Source of the DNA: Klebsiella pneumoniae
GTDB taxonomy: Bacteria > Myxococcota_A > UBA796 > SXON01
DNA: 64,000 bases
Reading direction: 5' to 3'
Assembly: GCA_945862325.1 (NCBI GenBank)
Contig: CAMAXZ010000003.1
Location: 1 to 64,000 of the forward strand
A model generated the notes under the pieces. That model had not been told where the DNA came from. It worked only from the letters and a program-made list of their open reading frames with translations, and searched no databases. Positions 31,687-41,042 of this stretch are shown one piece after another. The translations under genes were made by a program, and so were the position numbers. The stretch's first letter is position 1; each line of letters begins with the position of its first letter.

Positions 31687-33402
31687 CTATCGACGAATCG
31701 AGCGACGCCTATCAAGTATGGCTCCGCGTGCCGTCCCTGACGGGAAGTCCCGCACTCGCTCCACGACCGCCGGCTCCCCCGTTTCCCCGTCACCCGACTT
31801 CGTCGAGTGAGGCATCACCAGCTCATCCGCCAGGAATTTGACCCCGTCCGGGTCGAAGGGGACCTTGAAGTGGATGTCGATAACCCGCCGGTCGCGGACG
31901 TCGATCTTCTCGATGAAGTGGAGGATGACCTCGCGCTGGAGCTTGAAGGGGACGGTGTCGAAGCGCTCGCGGAAGATGGTGGCGAACTGGCGCAGCAGGA
32001 GGAGGTTGCGCTCGATGGTCTTGCGGTAGGTGGCGTCGTTGCGCACGAGCGTGGCCTCGCGCTCGATGAGCTCCTTCTCCCGGTTGAACTGGTCGATGGC
32101 CGCCTTGAACCGGGCGACCTCGACGCCCTCGCCGATCGCGCGCACGCAGTTGTCGATCCGCCGGTCAAGGTCGGCGATCTTCGCGTCGATCACCCGTGCG
32201 TCGGAGCCCAGGGCGCGTCGCTCGGCCTCCACGCGATCCCGCACGCGCTGCTCCAACTCCACGAGCGCCTCCGGCTCGCAGAGGCGGGTGCGGATGATCT
32301 TCAGCACCGTCTCCTCCAGCCACTGCTTCGGGATGGGAAGCGAGGTGCAGACATGCTTTCCGCTCTGGAGGTAGCCCCCGCAGTAGTAGGCGAAGCGCTC
32401 CACCTTGGTGCCGCCGGTGGACCGCTGGACGAGGCGCCGACCGCAGAAGTTGTGGCCGCAGGCGCCGCACACCATGAGCCGCGAGAGCAGGTAGGCGACC
32501 GGCCGGCTCGGTGAGGTGTGGGCGTCGAAGCGGCGCTCCGCGGCGATGGCCTGCCGGCGCTCGAAGAGCGCGCGGTCGATGATCGGGGGGTGCGCGTTCT
32601 CCACGACGATGCGGTCCTTCTCGTGGGTGCGCTCGCGCCCGTCGCGCCCCTGCTTCCGGCTCTTGAACCAGACACATTCGCCGATGTACGCCCGGTTGTT
32701 GAGGATGCAGTCCAGCGTCGAGCCGCTCCAGTGGCGCCCCCGCGGGGCGGGCACGCCGGTCCGGTTGAGCTCGTTGGCGATGGCCTTCACGCCCATCCCC
32801 TTGAGCGCCGCCATGTCGAAGATGTCCCGGATGATCTTCACCTCCTTCTCGTCGGCGAACACGAGCTCGCCGTGCTCGCGGCCCTTGGCGTCGGCCACCT
32901 TCTGCACGCGGTAGCCGAAGGGGATGCGCCCGCCGTTGACCCAGCCGCGCTCCGCGTTCTCCTTCATGCCCTTGAGCGTCTCAGTCGCGAGGTTCATCGA
33001 GTAGAACTGGTTGATGACCTCGATCATCCCCTCGTAGAGGTAGCCGGAGGGGGTCTCGGGATCGAACTGCTCGGTCGCCGACTTCACCGTGACGCCGTTC
33101 TTGCGGAGCAGCCCCTTGAAGAGGATCGACTCCTCCTGGTTGCGGCTGAACCGGTCGAGCTTGTGGACAAGGATGGCGTTGACCTTGTGTTTCCGGCAGA
33201 AGGACACCATCTCGCAGAAGCCGGGGCGCTTGCTCGCCGGGGCGTAGGCGGACTCGCCCTCGTCGGCGAACTCGGCGACCACGCGGTGGTCGTGCCGCTC
33301 GTTGACCCAGCGCGTAAGCTGCTTTCGCTGGGCGGGAATCGAGAGGTCCTTGAGGGCTTGCTCCTCGGAGGAGACACGGCAGTAGGTGACGACGTTGACC
33401 AT
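31687..33402 (-). CDS. Large serine recombinase (site-specific integrase)
   Basis: TYCRVSSEEQ, VHKLDRFSRNQEE, recombinase domain, zinc ribbon CGACGHNFCGRR, coiled-coil. Confidence 0.96.
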   Translation of the reverse strand: MVNVVTYCRVSSEEQALKDLSIPAQRKQLTRWVNERHDHRVVAEFADEGESAYAPASKRPGFCEMVSFCRKHKVNAILVHKLDRFSRNQEESILFKGLLRKNGVTVKSATEQFDPETPSGYLYEGMIEVINQFYSMNLATETLKGMKENAERGWVNGGRIPFGYRVQKVADAKGREHGELVFADEKEVKIIRDIFDMAALKGMGVKAIANELNRTGVPAPRGRHWSGSTLDCILNNRAYIGECVWFKSRKQGRDGRERTHEKDRIVVENAHPPIIDRALFERRQAIAAERRFDAHTSPSRPVAYLLSRLMVCGACGHNFCGRRLVQRSTGGTKVERFAYYCGGYLQSGKHVCTSLPIPKQWLEETVLKIIRTRLCEPEALVELEQRVRDRVEAERRALGSDARVIDAKIADLDRRIDNCVRAIGEGVEVARFKAAIDQFNREKELIEREATLVRNDATYRKTIERNLLLLRQFATIFRERFDTVPFKLQREVILHFIEKIDVRDRRVIDIHFKVPFDPDGVKFLADELVMPHSTKSGDGETGEPAVVERVRDFPSGTARGAILDRRRSIRR

Positions 33403-33579
33403 CGGGGAGGCTCCGGGCGGGGTTCAGGTTGGGGAGGACGACCCCCTCGCACCCTGACTGCAAAAGGGATGCCATCGCCCGGCACCTGTCAAGGGCGACC
33501 AGCCCCTCTTTCTTCTTCCTGGTCGATCCAGGCATCTTGGCCCGCGCACGCGCGAGCAGAGCCCGTGTCAGGGAACCCG

Positions 33580-33735
33580 CCAATCGGGCCACGGGGGCGC
33601 TCGAACCGGGCCACATTCATTCCAGCGGCGCGGCGATTCGTTCCAACTCTGCGCGGTTTCCATCCAACTCAGCGGCGGATTGTTCCAACTCGCCGGGGGA
33701 ATCGTCCATCCGGCCGGCGAATCCATCCAAGCACC
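33580..33735. repeat. Degenerate 21-bp tandem repeat
   Basis: TCCA at 33621, 33642, 33663, 33684, 33705, 33726 (exact 21-bp spacing); CCA in same phase at 33580. Confidence 0.8.
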
Positions 33736-33853
33736 TAAGCGCAGGCGGTCCACGGGGGCGGTGATCGGCTTGTGATGCGGAGAATCGTGGACGGCACCCG
33801 CCTTGCGCTTGGTCCCTGCACGGCCCCCGACGGGGTCGTCCAGGAGCCTCGCC

Positions 33854-34099
33854 GTGAAGCCGAACAAGCAGCCCCTCCGCATCCAGGTGACGCCGGTTCC
33901 CAAGCCGGACGCCCTCCGTAGCTGGAACTCCGTGATGGACCTGCTGGCCGACTGGCTGGCGGCGGACATCCTCGAGCGGGCCCGCGTCGAGGCCGCCGCC
34001 GAGCTGGGCCTGGCCCCGAGCGACATCGCCCCCGACCCGACCGGCCTCGACGAGGCGATCCGCGCCCATGGCGAGAGCGTGGTCGGAGCGGCCTCGTGA
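33854..34099 (+). CDS. Small hypothetical protein
   Basis: MKPNKQPLRIQVTPVPKPDALRSWNSVMDLLADWL; overlaps next ORF by 4 bp. Confidence 0.55.
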   Translation: MKPNKQPLRIQVTPVPKPDALRSWNSVMDLLADWLAADILERARVEAAAELGLAPSDIAPDPTGLDEAIRAHGESVVGAAS

Positions 34100-34326
34100 C
34101 CACGCCCCGCCTCGCGCTCTCCGTACGCCCCGCGCTGGAGATGGGCGCGCTCCAAGCGGTCGCCGAGGTGCAGGACCCCTCCGTGGAGGTGGCCGGCCCC
34201 GCCGACGCCGAGGTGCGCCTCCGCATCTTCGAGGGCGCCGTCGACCTGTCGCTCTGCTTCCCCGACCGGGACGCCCTCCGCCGCTTCGCCCGCCGTGTCG
34301 GCGCCCTCGGGCTCCGCCGCCGCTGA
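34096..34326 (+). CDS. Small hypothetical protein
   Basis: Follows with 4-bp overlap; MTTPRLALSVRPALEMGALQAVAEVQ. Confidence 0.5.
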   Translation: MTTPRLALSVRPALEMGALQAVAEVQDPSVEVAGPADAEVRLRIFEGAVDLSLCFPDRDALRRFARRVGALGLRRR

Positions 34327-34402
34327 CCGCCCCCTGCCGACCGGCAGCGGTCGGCGTCACCGGCGAGCGGGCCGTCCCGAGCGCCACAACCGAGAGAGAA
34401 CC

Positions 34403-34939
34403 ATGCTCCCCATCACCTGTCTCACCCGTTCGTTCGAGGGCAAACCCCTCCCGTTCTTCACCCTCGACGGCAAGCTCGCCACCCTCGCCCGCCACCTCGG
34501 CGCCCGCCTCGGCTACGCCCGCAGCGGCGAGCGGCTGGTCACCAACGTCATGGGCGACTGGGCGTCCGAGTTCGTCGAGGGCAAGCACTGGGTCCCCATC
34601 ACAGACGCTCGGCACACACAGGGACGGCGAGGCCGGCAGGTCTTCTGGTGCGGCGTCCCTCTCTCTCTTTCTAGGATCAAGAAGAAGAAGGAAGGAGAGA
34701 AGCTGGGGAAGCGGAAGGGGATGGGGAAGGCACGGCCCTCGGTTCGGCTCACCAAGGAGCGTCTCACGGCGCTGCTGGACGGCGTGGTCATCAAGACCCG
34801 TGCCGACCTCGCCCGGCACCTCGGGGTGAGCCGGGCCTACGTCACCCAGGTCCTCGGTGCCACGGTTCACGCGGTTCACGCCGCTGGAGTGGATGTCCGT
34901 GATGGGGGAGAGAGCCGCGCCGGTGGAGGTGGGCGATGA
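34403..34939 (+). CDS. Phage-type DNA-binding protein with C-terminal HTH
   Basis: FTLDGKLATLARHLGARLGY; TRADLARHLGVSRAYVTQVL HTH. Confidence 0.65.
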   Translation: MLPITCLTRSFEGKPLPFFTLDGKLATLARHLGARLGYARSGERLVTNVMGDWASEFVEGKHWVPITDARHTQGRRGRQVFWCGVPLSLSRIKKKKEGEKLGKRKGMGKARPSVRLTKERLTALLDGVVIKTRADLARHLGVSRAYVTQVLGATVHAVHAAGVDVRDGGESRAGGGGR

Positions 34940-35661
34940 GCGCCGTGACACATCAGCGTGTATCAGATGATGTATCGGTGAACGGCGTGAACCGCGTGAA
35001 CCGGGCGCAAGGCGGGACTACACGAGCGCAGGAGGATCATGGTGGCACCGGCAAGAGCGCGCGGCAGAGCTGGAGCAATGTCGAGGCGCTGAAGGGGCTC
35101 CTCGCGCGAGCGGATCGTGAACTCGCGCGTGAACCTGGGGGGTACGTGGCCGTGGCGGCCGTCGGCGCGGACAAGAGGGAGGAGCAGGTCGGGCGGTGGG
35201 GCTGGGCGGGGTCGCGGGATGCTGGGGGGCGTGTCGCGGTCTTGGGGAACGGCCTGGTCGCGGGGGCTCGCGGGCTGCGGGTGCGGGTGCATCGGGAGGG
35301 CGGCGGACTCGTGGGAAGCGCGCTGCTGAGGAGGACGGAGACCTCGCCTCGTGAACCCGACCGCGCCCTGCCGCCGGTGAGCAACCCCCTGGCCGCCACC
35401 GTGGAGACCGGCCGGCTGGCGGCCATGGAGGCGCTGCTCGCGAAGGTGCTCGCGCGGTCGGCGGCGCAGGACCGGGAGATCACGGCGCTCCGGGGAACGA
35501 TCGCGGAGATGGGGCCCGTGCGGGAGGGGATGGGGAACCTACACGCGAGGCTTGATGAACTCGAAGCGGTAGCGCACCGGCACGACCAGGAGGAGGACGC
35601 CGAGGAGGTCGACGACGAGCACGAGGACGAGGAGAACGGCGAGTACGACGAAGACGAGTGA
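34936..35661 (+). CDS. Hypothetical protein with coiled-coil and acidic tail
   Basis: 4-bp overlap with upstream gene; EITALRGTIAEMG...HARLDELEAV; EEDAEEVDDEHEDEENGEYDEDE. Confidence 0.55.
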   Translation: MSAVTHQRVSDDVSVNGVNRVNRAQGGTTRAQEDHGGTGKSARQSWSNVEALKGLLARADRELAREPGGYVAVAAVGADKREEQVGRWGWAGSRDAGGRVAVLGNGLVAGARGLRVRVHREGGGLVGSALLRRTETSPREPDRALPPVSNPLAATVETGRLAAMEALLAKVLARSAAQDREITALRGTIAEMGPVREGMGNLHARLDELEAVAHRHDQEEDAEEVDDEHEDEENGEYDEDE

Positions 35662-35980
35662 TTGTTGCGGGGCTCCGACGGCTCCCCCTTCACGGCGGAG
35701 CTGCGCCGTCCACCAGCCCTGTTCCTTCTCGGTCCACGGGATGCTGTTCATCGCGTAGATGCGCCGATGGCGCCGAGCGTCTCGGGCTCGGTGTTGTACT
35801 CGTGGTTGATGACGTCCCAGGACTGCCACGTCGCCGTGTTGTGCAGCGCCGCATGGATGGCATGGCGAAGACGACGGGGATGTCGGCGGGATGCGCGAGG
35901 CACGGCACCCCCTTCGTGTCGTCGGACGGGTTGACGTACGTTGGCCTTGAAGTATCTGAACTCCTCGTTTACCGCCACCG
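35660..35980 (-). pseudogene. Frameshifted remnant of a small protein gene
   Basis: Coherent protein pieces in different minus frames: EEFRYFKANV, NPSDDTKGVPCLAHPADIPVVFA, IHAALHNTATWQSWDVINHEYNTEPETLGAIGA, IYAMNSIPWTEKEQGWWTAQL. Confidence 0.5.
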
Positions 35981-36137
35981 TAGGTGGCGACGGTGAGCAA
36001 CTGTTCGGCTAACGCGGCTGGCGTCCGCTGAAACGCGGTTTACTCCCAAACAACGGTCGGTAAATGCCCCACATGATCCGAAGTGCAGTCTCAGACGCGA
36101 CGTGGCTCGTGCTCGCGCAACCAGCTAATCGCCTGCT

Positions 36138-37169
36138 ATGGCCCAGCAGAAGCACCGAGACCTCGCCGCCTTCCGCGCTACCATCGGCGACAGCGTTCTG
36201 GCAAAGTGTGACCGCGTTCGCTGGATCATTGGCGGCGAACATTGGGCGTCCGACGGCACCTACAAGGAACGCCTCATCCGCGACGCTCTTCGAGAGGTTC
36301 TCCCTTCACGCTACAAGGTTGGCGAGGGCTTCATCGTCTCCGAGCGCCGGCTCGGCGGGGAGGACCCCGTCCGCCAGTCGGGGCAGCTCGATGTCATCGT
36401 CTACGACGACACGGACATGCCGCCCATCTTTCGGGACGGCGACTTCGTGATCGTTCACGCGCTGACAGTCGTGTGTGTTCTTGAGGTGAAGTCAACAGGT
36501 GGCATCCGGGAAATCAAGGATGCGATTGAGGGCCTGTGGGCCGCCACGACAGTCTACAACGAGGGGCGCGGTCACGGCTCGAAGGACCGGATGTTCACGG
36601 CGCTGATTTCCTATCGGAGCACCTATGCGTCGAAGGAGGGGCAGCTCAAGCGTGGCGGGATGGACAAGATAGTGGCCGTTCTCCGCGATCACTACCACTC
36701 GCTGCTTATGCGCCAGTACATGGGCGGTCGGCACCGATCCCTGACGCGTGAGCATTTCACACGCAAGTTCGAGCGCCATGTCCCCGACCCCGACCCCGTG
36801 ATGTTGGTTGCCATCGAGGGCGCTGGTTGGGCTGTCGTCCAGCAGTTCGAGGAGACGAAATCGATGGAGGAGGCCGATGAGGACTTGATCCTGCCGGTGA
36901 TTCGCTTCGTAGACACGAAGGTCAAGGGCAGCGACGGGCAGATCAAGAACCACTCTCTCAACTTCGCCACCTCCAACATCGTAGAGGCGGCGATGCGACA
37001 GATTTGGCGAGACTCGGACACGAAGAAGACACAGCGGCGACGGATGGCACAGAGCAGATGGATGCAGGGCTACAGCACCTTCGGACCGGGGTTCGCGCTG
37101 GTACGACCTCCCACTGACGTGCAGAGTGCGTTCACGGATATTGAGTTCCCCGGCGAGACGGGATCTTGA
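36138..37169 (+). CDS. DUF6602-like putative PD-(D/E)XK nuclease
   Basis: YKERLIRDALREVLPSRYKVGEGFIV; GQLDVIVYDD ... VVCVLEVKSTGG. Confidence 0.75.
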   Translation: MAQQKHRDLAAFRATIGDSVLAKCDRVRWIIGGEHWASDGTYKERLIRDALREVLPSRYKVGEGFIVSERRLGGEDPVRQSGQLDVIVYDDTDMPPIFRDGDFVIVHALTVVCVLEVKSTGGIREIKDAIEGLWAATTVYNEGRGHGSKDRMFTALISYRSTYASKEGQLKRGGMDKIVAVLRDHYHSLLMRQYMGGRHRSLTREHFTRKFERHVPDPDPVMLVAIEGAGWAVVQQFEETKSMEEADEDLILPVIRFVDTKVKGSDGQIKNHSLNFATSNIVEAAMRQIWRDSDTKKTQRRRMAQSRWMQGYSTFGPGFALVRPPTDVQSAFTDIEFPGETGS

Positions 37170-37191
37170 AGGTGCGAACCAGGAGGCGAAC

Positions 37192-38442
37192 TTGGGAGTG
37201 AACCACGCGTGGTTGACGTACGGAGCGCAGCGCGGAAGTCGCGAGCGCGCACGGCAAATCGTGGCGGCATGGGTCCACTACGGAACGTCAACCGCGCCCT
37301 CGATGGCGCAGTTGCGCAAGATGCGGCAGCTCACCTGGAAAGACGCCAGCGGGCAGCCAACGTCGCGTGCCTGGCGTTTCGATACCGTCGTCGAGGAAGT
37401 ATGTCGAACATGCGACTTCGAGCCGAAGGACATGGGACTGCCGTCCGCTGGAAGCAGGACCCTGACTTCGGATTTCAGTTATGCCCATGACGTGCCAGCG
37501 ATGGCGGACGCGGCGGGACCGTTTCGGGTGAAGGCTGTCGGCTCGTTGGGGGCCTCGTTTCCCCTGATTCCGACCCTCGACCGAGAAGGCGGAATCTTCA
37601 CATCCTTTGAGGATGTGCTTCAGCAGAGCGTAGTTGAGAGCCACGCCCGGCTCGTCGACAGTAGTGATGCCATGCTCCATCCGCCTTGGGTAAACAACCT
37701 GAGGATATTGATAAACGACGTTGTCTCCTCGGTAGACATCGCCCTGAACTACCTCTACCTGCTGGCCGAGCACAACCCCAAGCTTGGCTGGCGATTCGAC
37801 CGTACGCAGCTCGGCGTCCGTCATGGGCGAAAGATGGAGGACAAGCTGGGGTGGGTCGAGAAGATTACGGGAAGGCCCCTGAATGCCCGGGACGAGCGTG
37901 CTGCATTCCGAACGCTCCGGGAACTTCGGAACCACCTGAACCACTTCGATCCTCCCTGCTTCGCCTACACGATCGAAGACGCAGCCTGTTGGCTGAACCT
38001 CGTGCCCGAGGTGGGACTACTCCTCTGGGAGATGCGGAAGTGTATCGGCGAGCCCCTTCCTCGCGGTCTCGTCCGCTGGTTGATGCTCCGGCCCGTGAAC
38101 TTCTCGCCGAAGGACAGTGCGAGACCGAGGCCTCCGCAGTTGCCGACGGCGGGGTATGCCAGCACCCGTGTTGCCTATCGCAAAGACGATGTGGAAGTTG
38201 AAGAAGGTTGGAGCGAGGGAACGGTGGTGTTCCATGACGGCACGAGGCGGCACGGCTGGATTCGAGAGCGTGATGGACTCGGGGTTGTCTACGGCCCAAA
38301 CGGCACCCCGTATGGCTTCGACCGGTCGTCAGGTTGGCTCGTCATCAACAAAGACGGCACCCTCCGCGAGTCGCACTTTCAGGAGGGCATCAAGGTGGAC
38401 CGGAAGGCACCGCCGCTCTGGCTCCTGAACGCGGGCGAGTAG
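37192..38442 (+). CDS. Uncharacterised protein with candidate HEPN-like segment
   Basis: AGGAGG 5 nt before TTG start; RTLRELRNHLNHFDPP contains R-x4-H; C-terminal glycine/aromatic-rich repeats. Confidence 0.55.
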   Translation: MGVNHAWLTYGAQRGSRERARQIVAAWVHYGTSTAPSMAQLRKMRQLTWKDASGQPTSRAWRFDTVVEEVCRTCDFEPKDMGLPSAGSRTLTSDFSYAHDVPAMADAAGPFRVKAVGSLGASFPLIPTLDREGGIFTSFEDVLQQSVVESHARLVDSSDAMLHPPWVNNLRILINDVVSSVDIALNYLYLLAEHNPKLGWRFDRTQLGVRHGRKMEDKLGWVEKITGRPLNARDERAAFRTLRELRNHLNHFDPPCFAYTIEDAACWLNLVPEVGLLLWEMRKCIGEPLPRGLVRWLMLRPVNFSPKDSARPRPPQLPTAGYASTRVAYRKDDVEVEEGWSEGTVVFHDGTRRHGWIRERDGLGVVYGPNGTPYGFDRSSGWLVINKDGTLRESHFQEGIKVDRKAPPLWLLNAGE

Positions 38443-38465
38443 AGGCCCCTCGAAGGAGCGGGGTC

Positions 38466-38494
38466 TTGACGGTCGCGCTCGCGGTGCCTATCGC
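38466..38494 (+). promoter_or_regulatory. Sigma70-type promoter candidate
   Basis: TTGACG-17 bp-TATCGC, near-identical to 40507-40535. Confidence 0.5.
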
Positions 38495-38520
38495 GTGTGG
38501 CTTCACCAGAGACGACGTTT

Positions 38521-38892
38521 ATGGCCACGCCCCGCACCCTTACCGCGACAACATCGCTGCACTCCCCGAGGTGGGGACACGGCGACGCCTACTCGTTCGT
38601 GTTCGACGCCAAGGGGATCAGCGTCGAGGGCACCAAGGGCGCTCACTACGACGGCGCGAGCGAGACGTGGTCCGGCCACCGAGGGAAGCATGCGCTTCTC
38701 AACTGCATGAGCGACGACTCCATCTACGCCCCGAAGGTGGTCGAGTCGCTCGTCGCCCGCATCTGGAAGCAATGGAAGTCCAAGGAGCTGACCGACGACC
38801 AGGCGCGTCAGGCGATTTCGGACCTGGGCAACTGGATCAACGCCTGCACGGCGGCGAAGCCCGGTGGCGACCTCTGGGACCGGATCTGGTAG
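38521..38892 (+). CDS. Small hypothetical protein
   Basis: MATPRTLTATTSLHSPRWGHGDAYSFVFDAKGISVEG; DAYSFVFD. Confidence 0.6.
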   Translation: MATPRTLTATTSLHSPRWGHGDAYSFVFDAKGISVEGTKGAHYDGASETWSGHRGKHALLNCMSDDSIYAPKVVESLVARIWKQWKSKELTDDQARQAISDLGNWINACTAAKPGGDLWDRIW

Positions 38893-38897
38893 CCGTC

Positions 38898-39317
38898 TTG
38901 GACGACCAGTCCATCCCGTGTCCCTCCTGTGGGGCTCCCGTCGGCGAGCGGTGCAGAGCCGCCTCGGGCCGACCGACCGGCACTCATGGCGCACGCCGTT
39001 CGGAGGTTCAAGCGCGTGACGCTGCCGACAAGCAGGCGAAACGAGATGCCTACGTGGCTGCGATGGAGGCGAAGTTCGGCTGGGCCGCGAAGTTCCCGCT
39101 CACCGAGGACCACTTGTGGGAAGACCTTCGGAGCGTGCCACATGCCCGCCAAATCCATCTCGGACGTGCCGCGCAGCGGTGGGGGCTTCATCCGACAGTT
39201 GCGCGCGTCCTCATCTCTGACATGACGCAGGGCTACACGGAGATGTTCGAATCCTGGGATCCGACCGAGCTGAACGGCGGCATGTTCCCCGAGGATGTTT
39301 CTCGCTGGTGGGGATAG
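38898..39317 (+). CDS. Zinc-finger-containing hypothetical protein
   Basis: IPCPSCGAPVGERCRAASGRPTGTHGARR (CxxC..C..H); TTG start assumed. Confidence 0.55.
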   Translation: MDDQSIPCPSCGAPVGERCRAASGRPTGTHGARRSEVQARDAADKQAKRDAYVAAMEAKFGWAAKFPLTEDHLWEDLRSVPHARQIHLGRAAQRWGLHPTVARVLISDMTQGYTEMFESWDPTELNGGMFPEDVSRWWG

Positions 39318-39320
39318 CGA

Positions 39321-39596
39321 ATGGCCGACGAAATCCCGGAGTGGTGCCGGCTCGGAGGCCACATCCGGTTCCACGATCACCCGACGGGCTGGTACCGCTC
39401 GGGGCCACGTAGACGGTGGCGGACCGAGGAGCTGATTCCCTACGGTAAGGCGACTCCGGCCTACCGAAGCGAGCACTTCACCTGCCCGGAGTGCAACATC
39501 CCGCTCAAGCCCTTGGTCGAGCCGAAGTACAAGTTCGAGTGCCCGACCTGTAAGACGGTCTTCGGCTGGAGCTTCGGCGGCCTGACTGGCCCGTAG
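39321..39596 (+). CDS. Zinc-ribbon hypothetical protein
   Basis: HFTCPECNIPLKP...KFECPTCKTVFGW. Confidence 0.65.
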   Translation: MADEIPEWCRLGGHIRFHDHPTGWYRSGPRRRWRTEELIPYGKATPAYRSEHFTCPECNIPLKPLVEPKYKFECPTCKTVFGWSFGGLTGP

Positions 39597-39617
39597 GTCC
39601 GTCCGCGTGCCGGGGGC

Positions 39618-40421
39618 CTACGCGACGAGCGCGCGAGCCTTCGTCCAGTCGTCCTCGAACTTCGACGTGTCGATGTCGAAGTCGCGCATCCCCATCTCGT
39701 CGATGACGCGGAGCACGCCCGGCGCGAAGGACTCGGGGAGGCACTTTAGGAACGTCCGCATGAACAGCTCCATGATGGGCACGCCGCCGATAGTCGCGAG
39801 CGGCCGCGCTGCCCACGTCCAGCCCTTTGCGGTCTTGAAGGGGAACACGGTGATGCCGTCCTCGAAGCCGTCGCCTTCCCTGAAGCACATGATGGGCATC
39901 TTCGCGGGGATCACCTCTGCGTTAAGCAGGGCGGGAAGCTCGCGGGGGTCAGCGAACGACATCCCCTCATACACCTTGTCAATCTGCTGGAACCGCGACA
40001 GGTCGACTGTTCGACGCTTCTTGGGCCCCAGCGGGACGATGGACAGGAGGTACTCGCGCATCCTCTCGTCATCGGCCACGTACATGGCGACGTAGCCGGC
40101 ACGTGCGAGGTCGGGGAGGCGAGCCCGACGGACTTCGGCGACCGCGTCCTCCTGCAACATCTTCGCGAACGGCTTGAGCATCTCTTCGAGGTCGTGGTGC
40201 GACATCTTGGCGAGGAACACCCGATGCTGGGGGTGGTCTTCCCAAGTCAGATGGATGTCGAGCCCGCCATGAAGCTTGCTTTTCGGAAAGATGGTCAGGT
40301 GAGGCCAACGGCGACCGTCGCGCTGACGGTCAGTTCGCCTGAGGACGCAGATCTGGTCGCCAGCGTCGTTCTCGTTCAGGTCCAGGTGAAACGGTCCGAA
40401 TGCGAAGAGGAGCTTGCCCAT
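39618..40421 (-). CDS. Hypothetical protein
   Basis: MGKLLFAFGPFHLDLNEND; GGAGGCC RBS-like sequence upstream. Confidence 0.65.
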   Translation of the reverse strand: MGKLLFAFGPFHLDLNENDAGDQICVLRRTDRQRDGRRWPHLTIFPKSKLHGGLDIHLTWEDHPQHRVFLAKMSHHDLEEMLKPFAKMLQEDAVAEVRRARLPDLARAGYVAMYVADDERMREYLLSIVPLGPKKRRTVDLSRFQQIDKVYEGMSFADPRELPALLNAEVIPAKMPIMCFREGDGFEDGITVFPFKTAKGWTWAARPLATIGGVPIMELFMRTFLKCLPESFAPGVLRVIDEMGMRDFDIDTSKFEDDWTKARALVA

Positions 40422-40506
40422 GGGAGGCCTCCGGCTGAAGATCAACCCACTCCCATATTTGATGATGAGCTGGCGTCAAGGGCGACGGCTCATTTTCATC
40501 AGGCTG

Positions 40507-40535
40507 TTGACGGTCGAGGTCGCGGTGCCTAACGC
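40507..40535 (+). promoter_or_regulatory. Sigma70-type promoter candidate
   Basis: TTGACG-17 bp-TAACGC, near-identical to 38466-38494. Confidence 0.5.
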
Positions 40536-40559
40536 GAGGGGATCACCGGAAACGACGAC

Positions 40560-41042
40560 ATGAAGGGCAAGACCACCACAGGGAGCGATTGGGAGCAGAG
40601 CATCGCGCTCGGCTCGAAGAGCGAGGAGCAGGTCCGTCAGGAGGAGGACGCGCGGAAAGCCACGAAGGATCGGGAGCAGGCGGCACGCCAGGAGGAACGC
40701 ATGTACAACATCCTTCGGGAAGCGGAGGAGGCGTTCCAGCACATCTGGAAGCTCGGCCTCGACAACAAGGGTGTCTCGCTGAACCCGCTGACCGGGACCT
40801 CAACGGGGTTGTCGCACGGCGACGCGTCCGTCTTGCTCCGCCTTGCGGACGGGAAACTCGACCTCGTCGTGGACGGCAAGCCCTCGCGCGTCAACTTCCA
40901 GGACATCCTGATGCCTGCGGCGAGGAAGGGAATCTGGCTCTTCTTCGGGGACAAGAAGGATGAGGCTGTGAGGATCAAGGATTTCCTCGGCCGCGCAGTC
41001 ACCTCGTGGGCCGGCCAGCACGGCATCATCCGGAAGGTGTAG
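40560..41042 (+). CDS. Hypothetical protein
   Basis: Charged helical N-terminus then DASVLLRLADGKLDLVVDGKPSRVNFQDILMPAARKGIWLFFG. Confidence 0.6.
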   Translation: MKGKTTTGSDWEQSIALGSKSEEQVRQEEDARKATKDREQAARQEERMYNILREAEEAFQHIWKLGLDNKGVSLNPLTGTSTGLSHGDASVLLRLADGKLDLVVDGKPSRVNFQDILMPAARKGIWLFFGDKKDEAVRIKDFLGRAVTSWAGQHGIIRKV

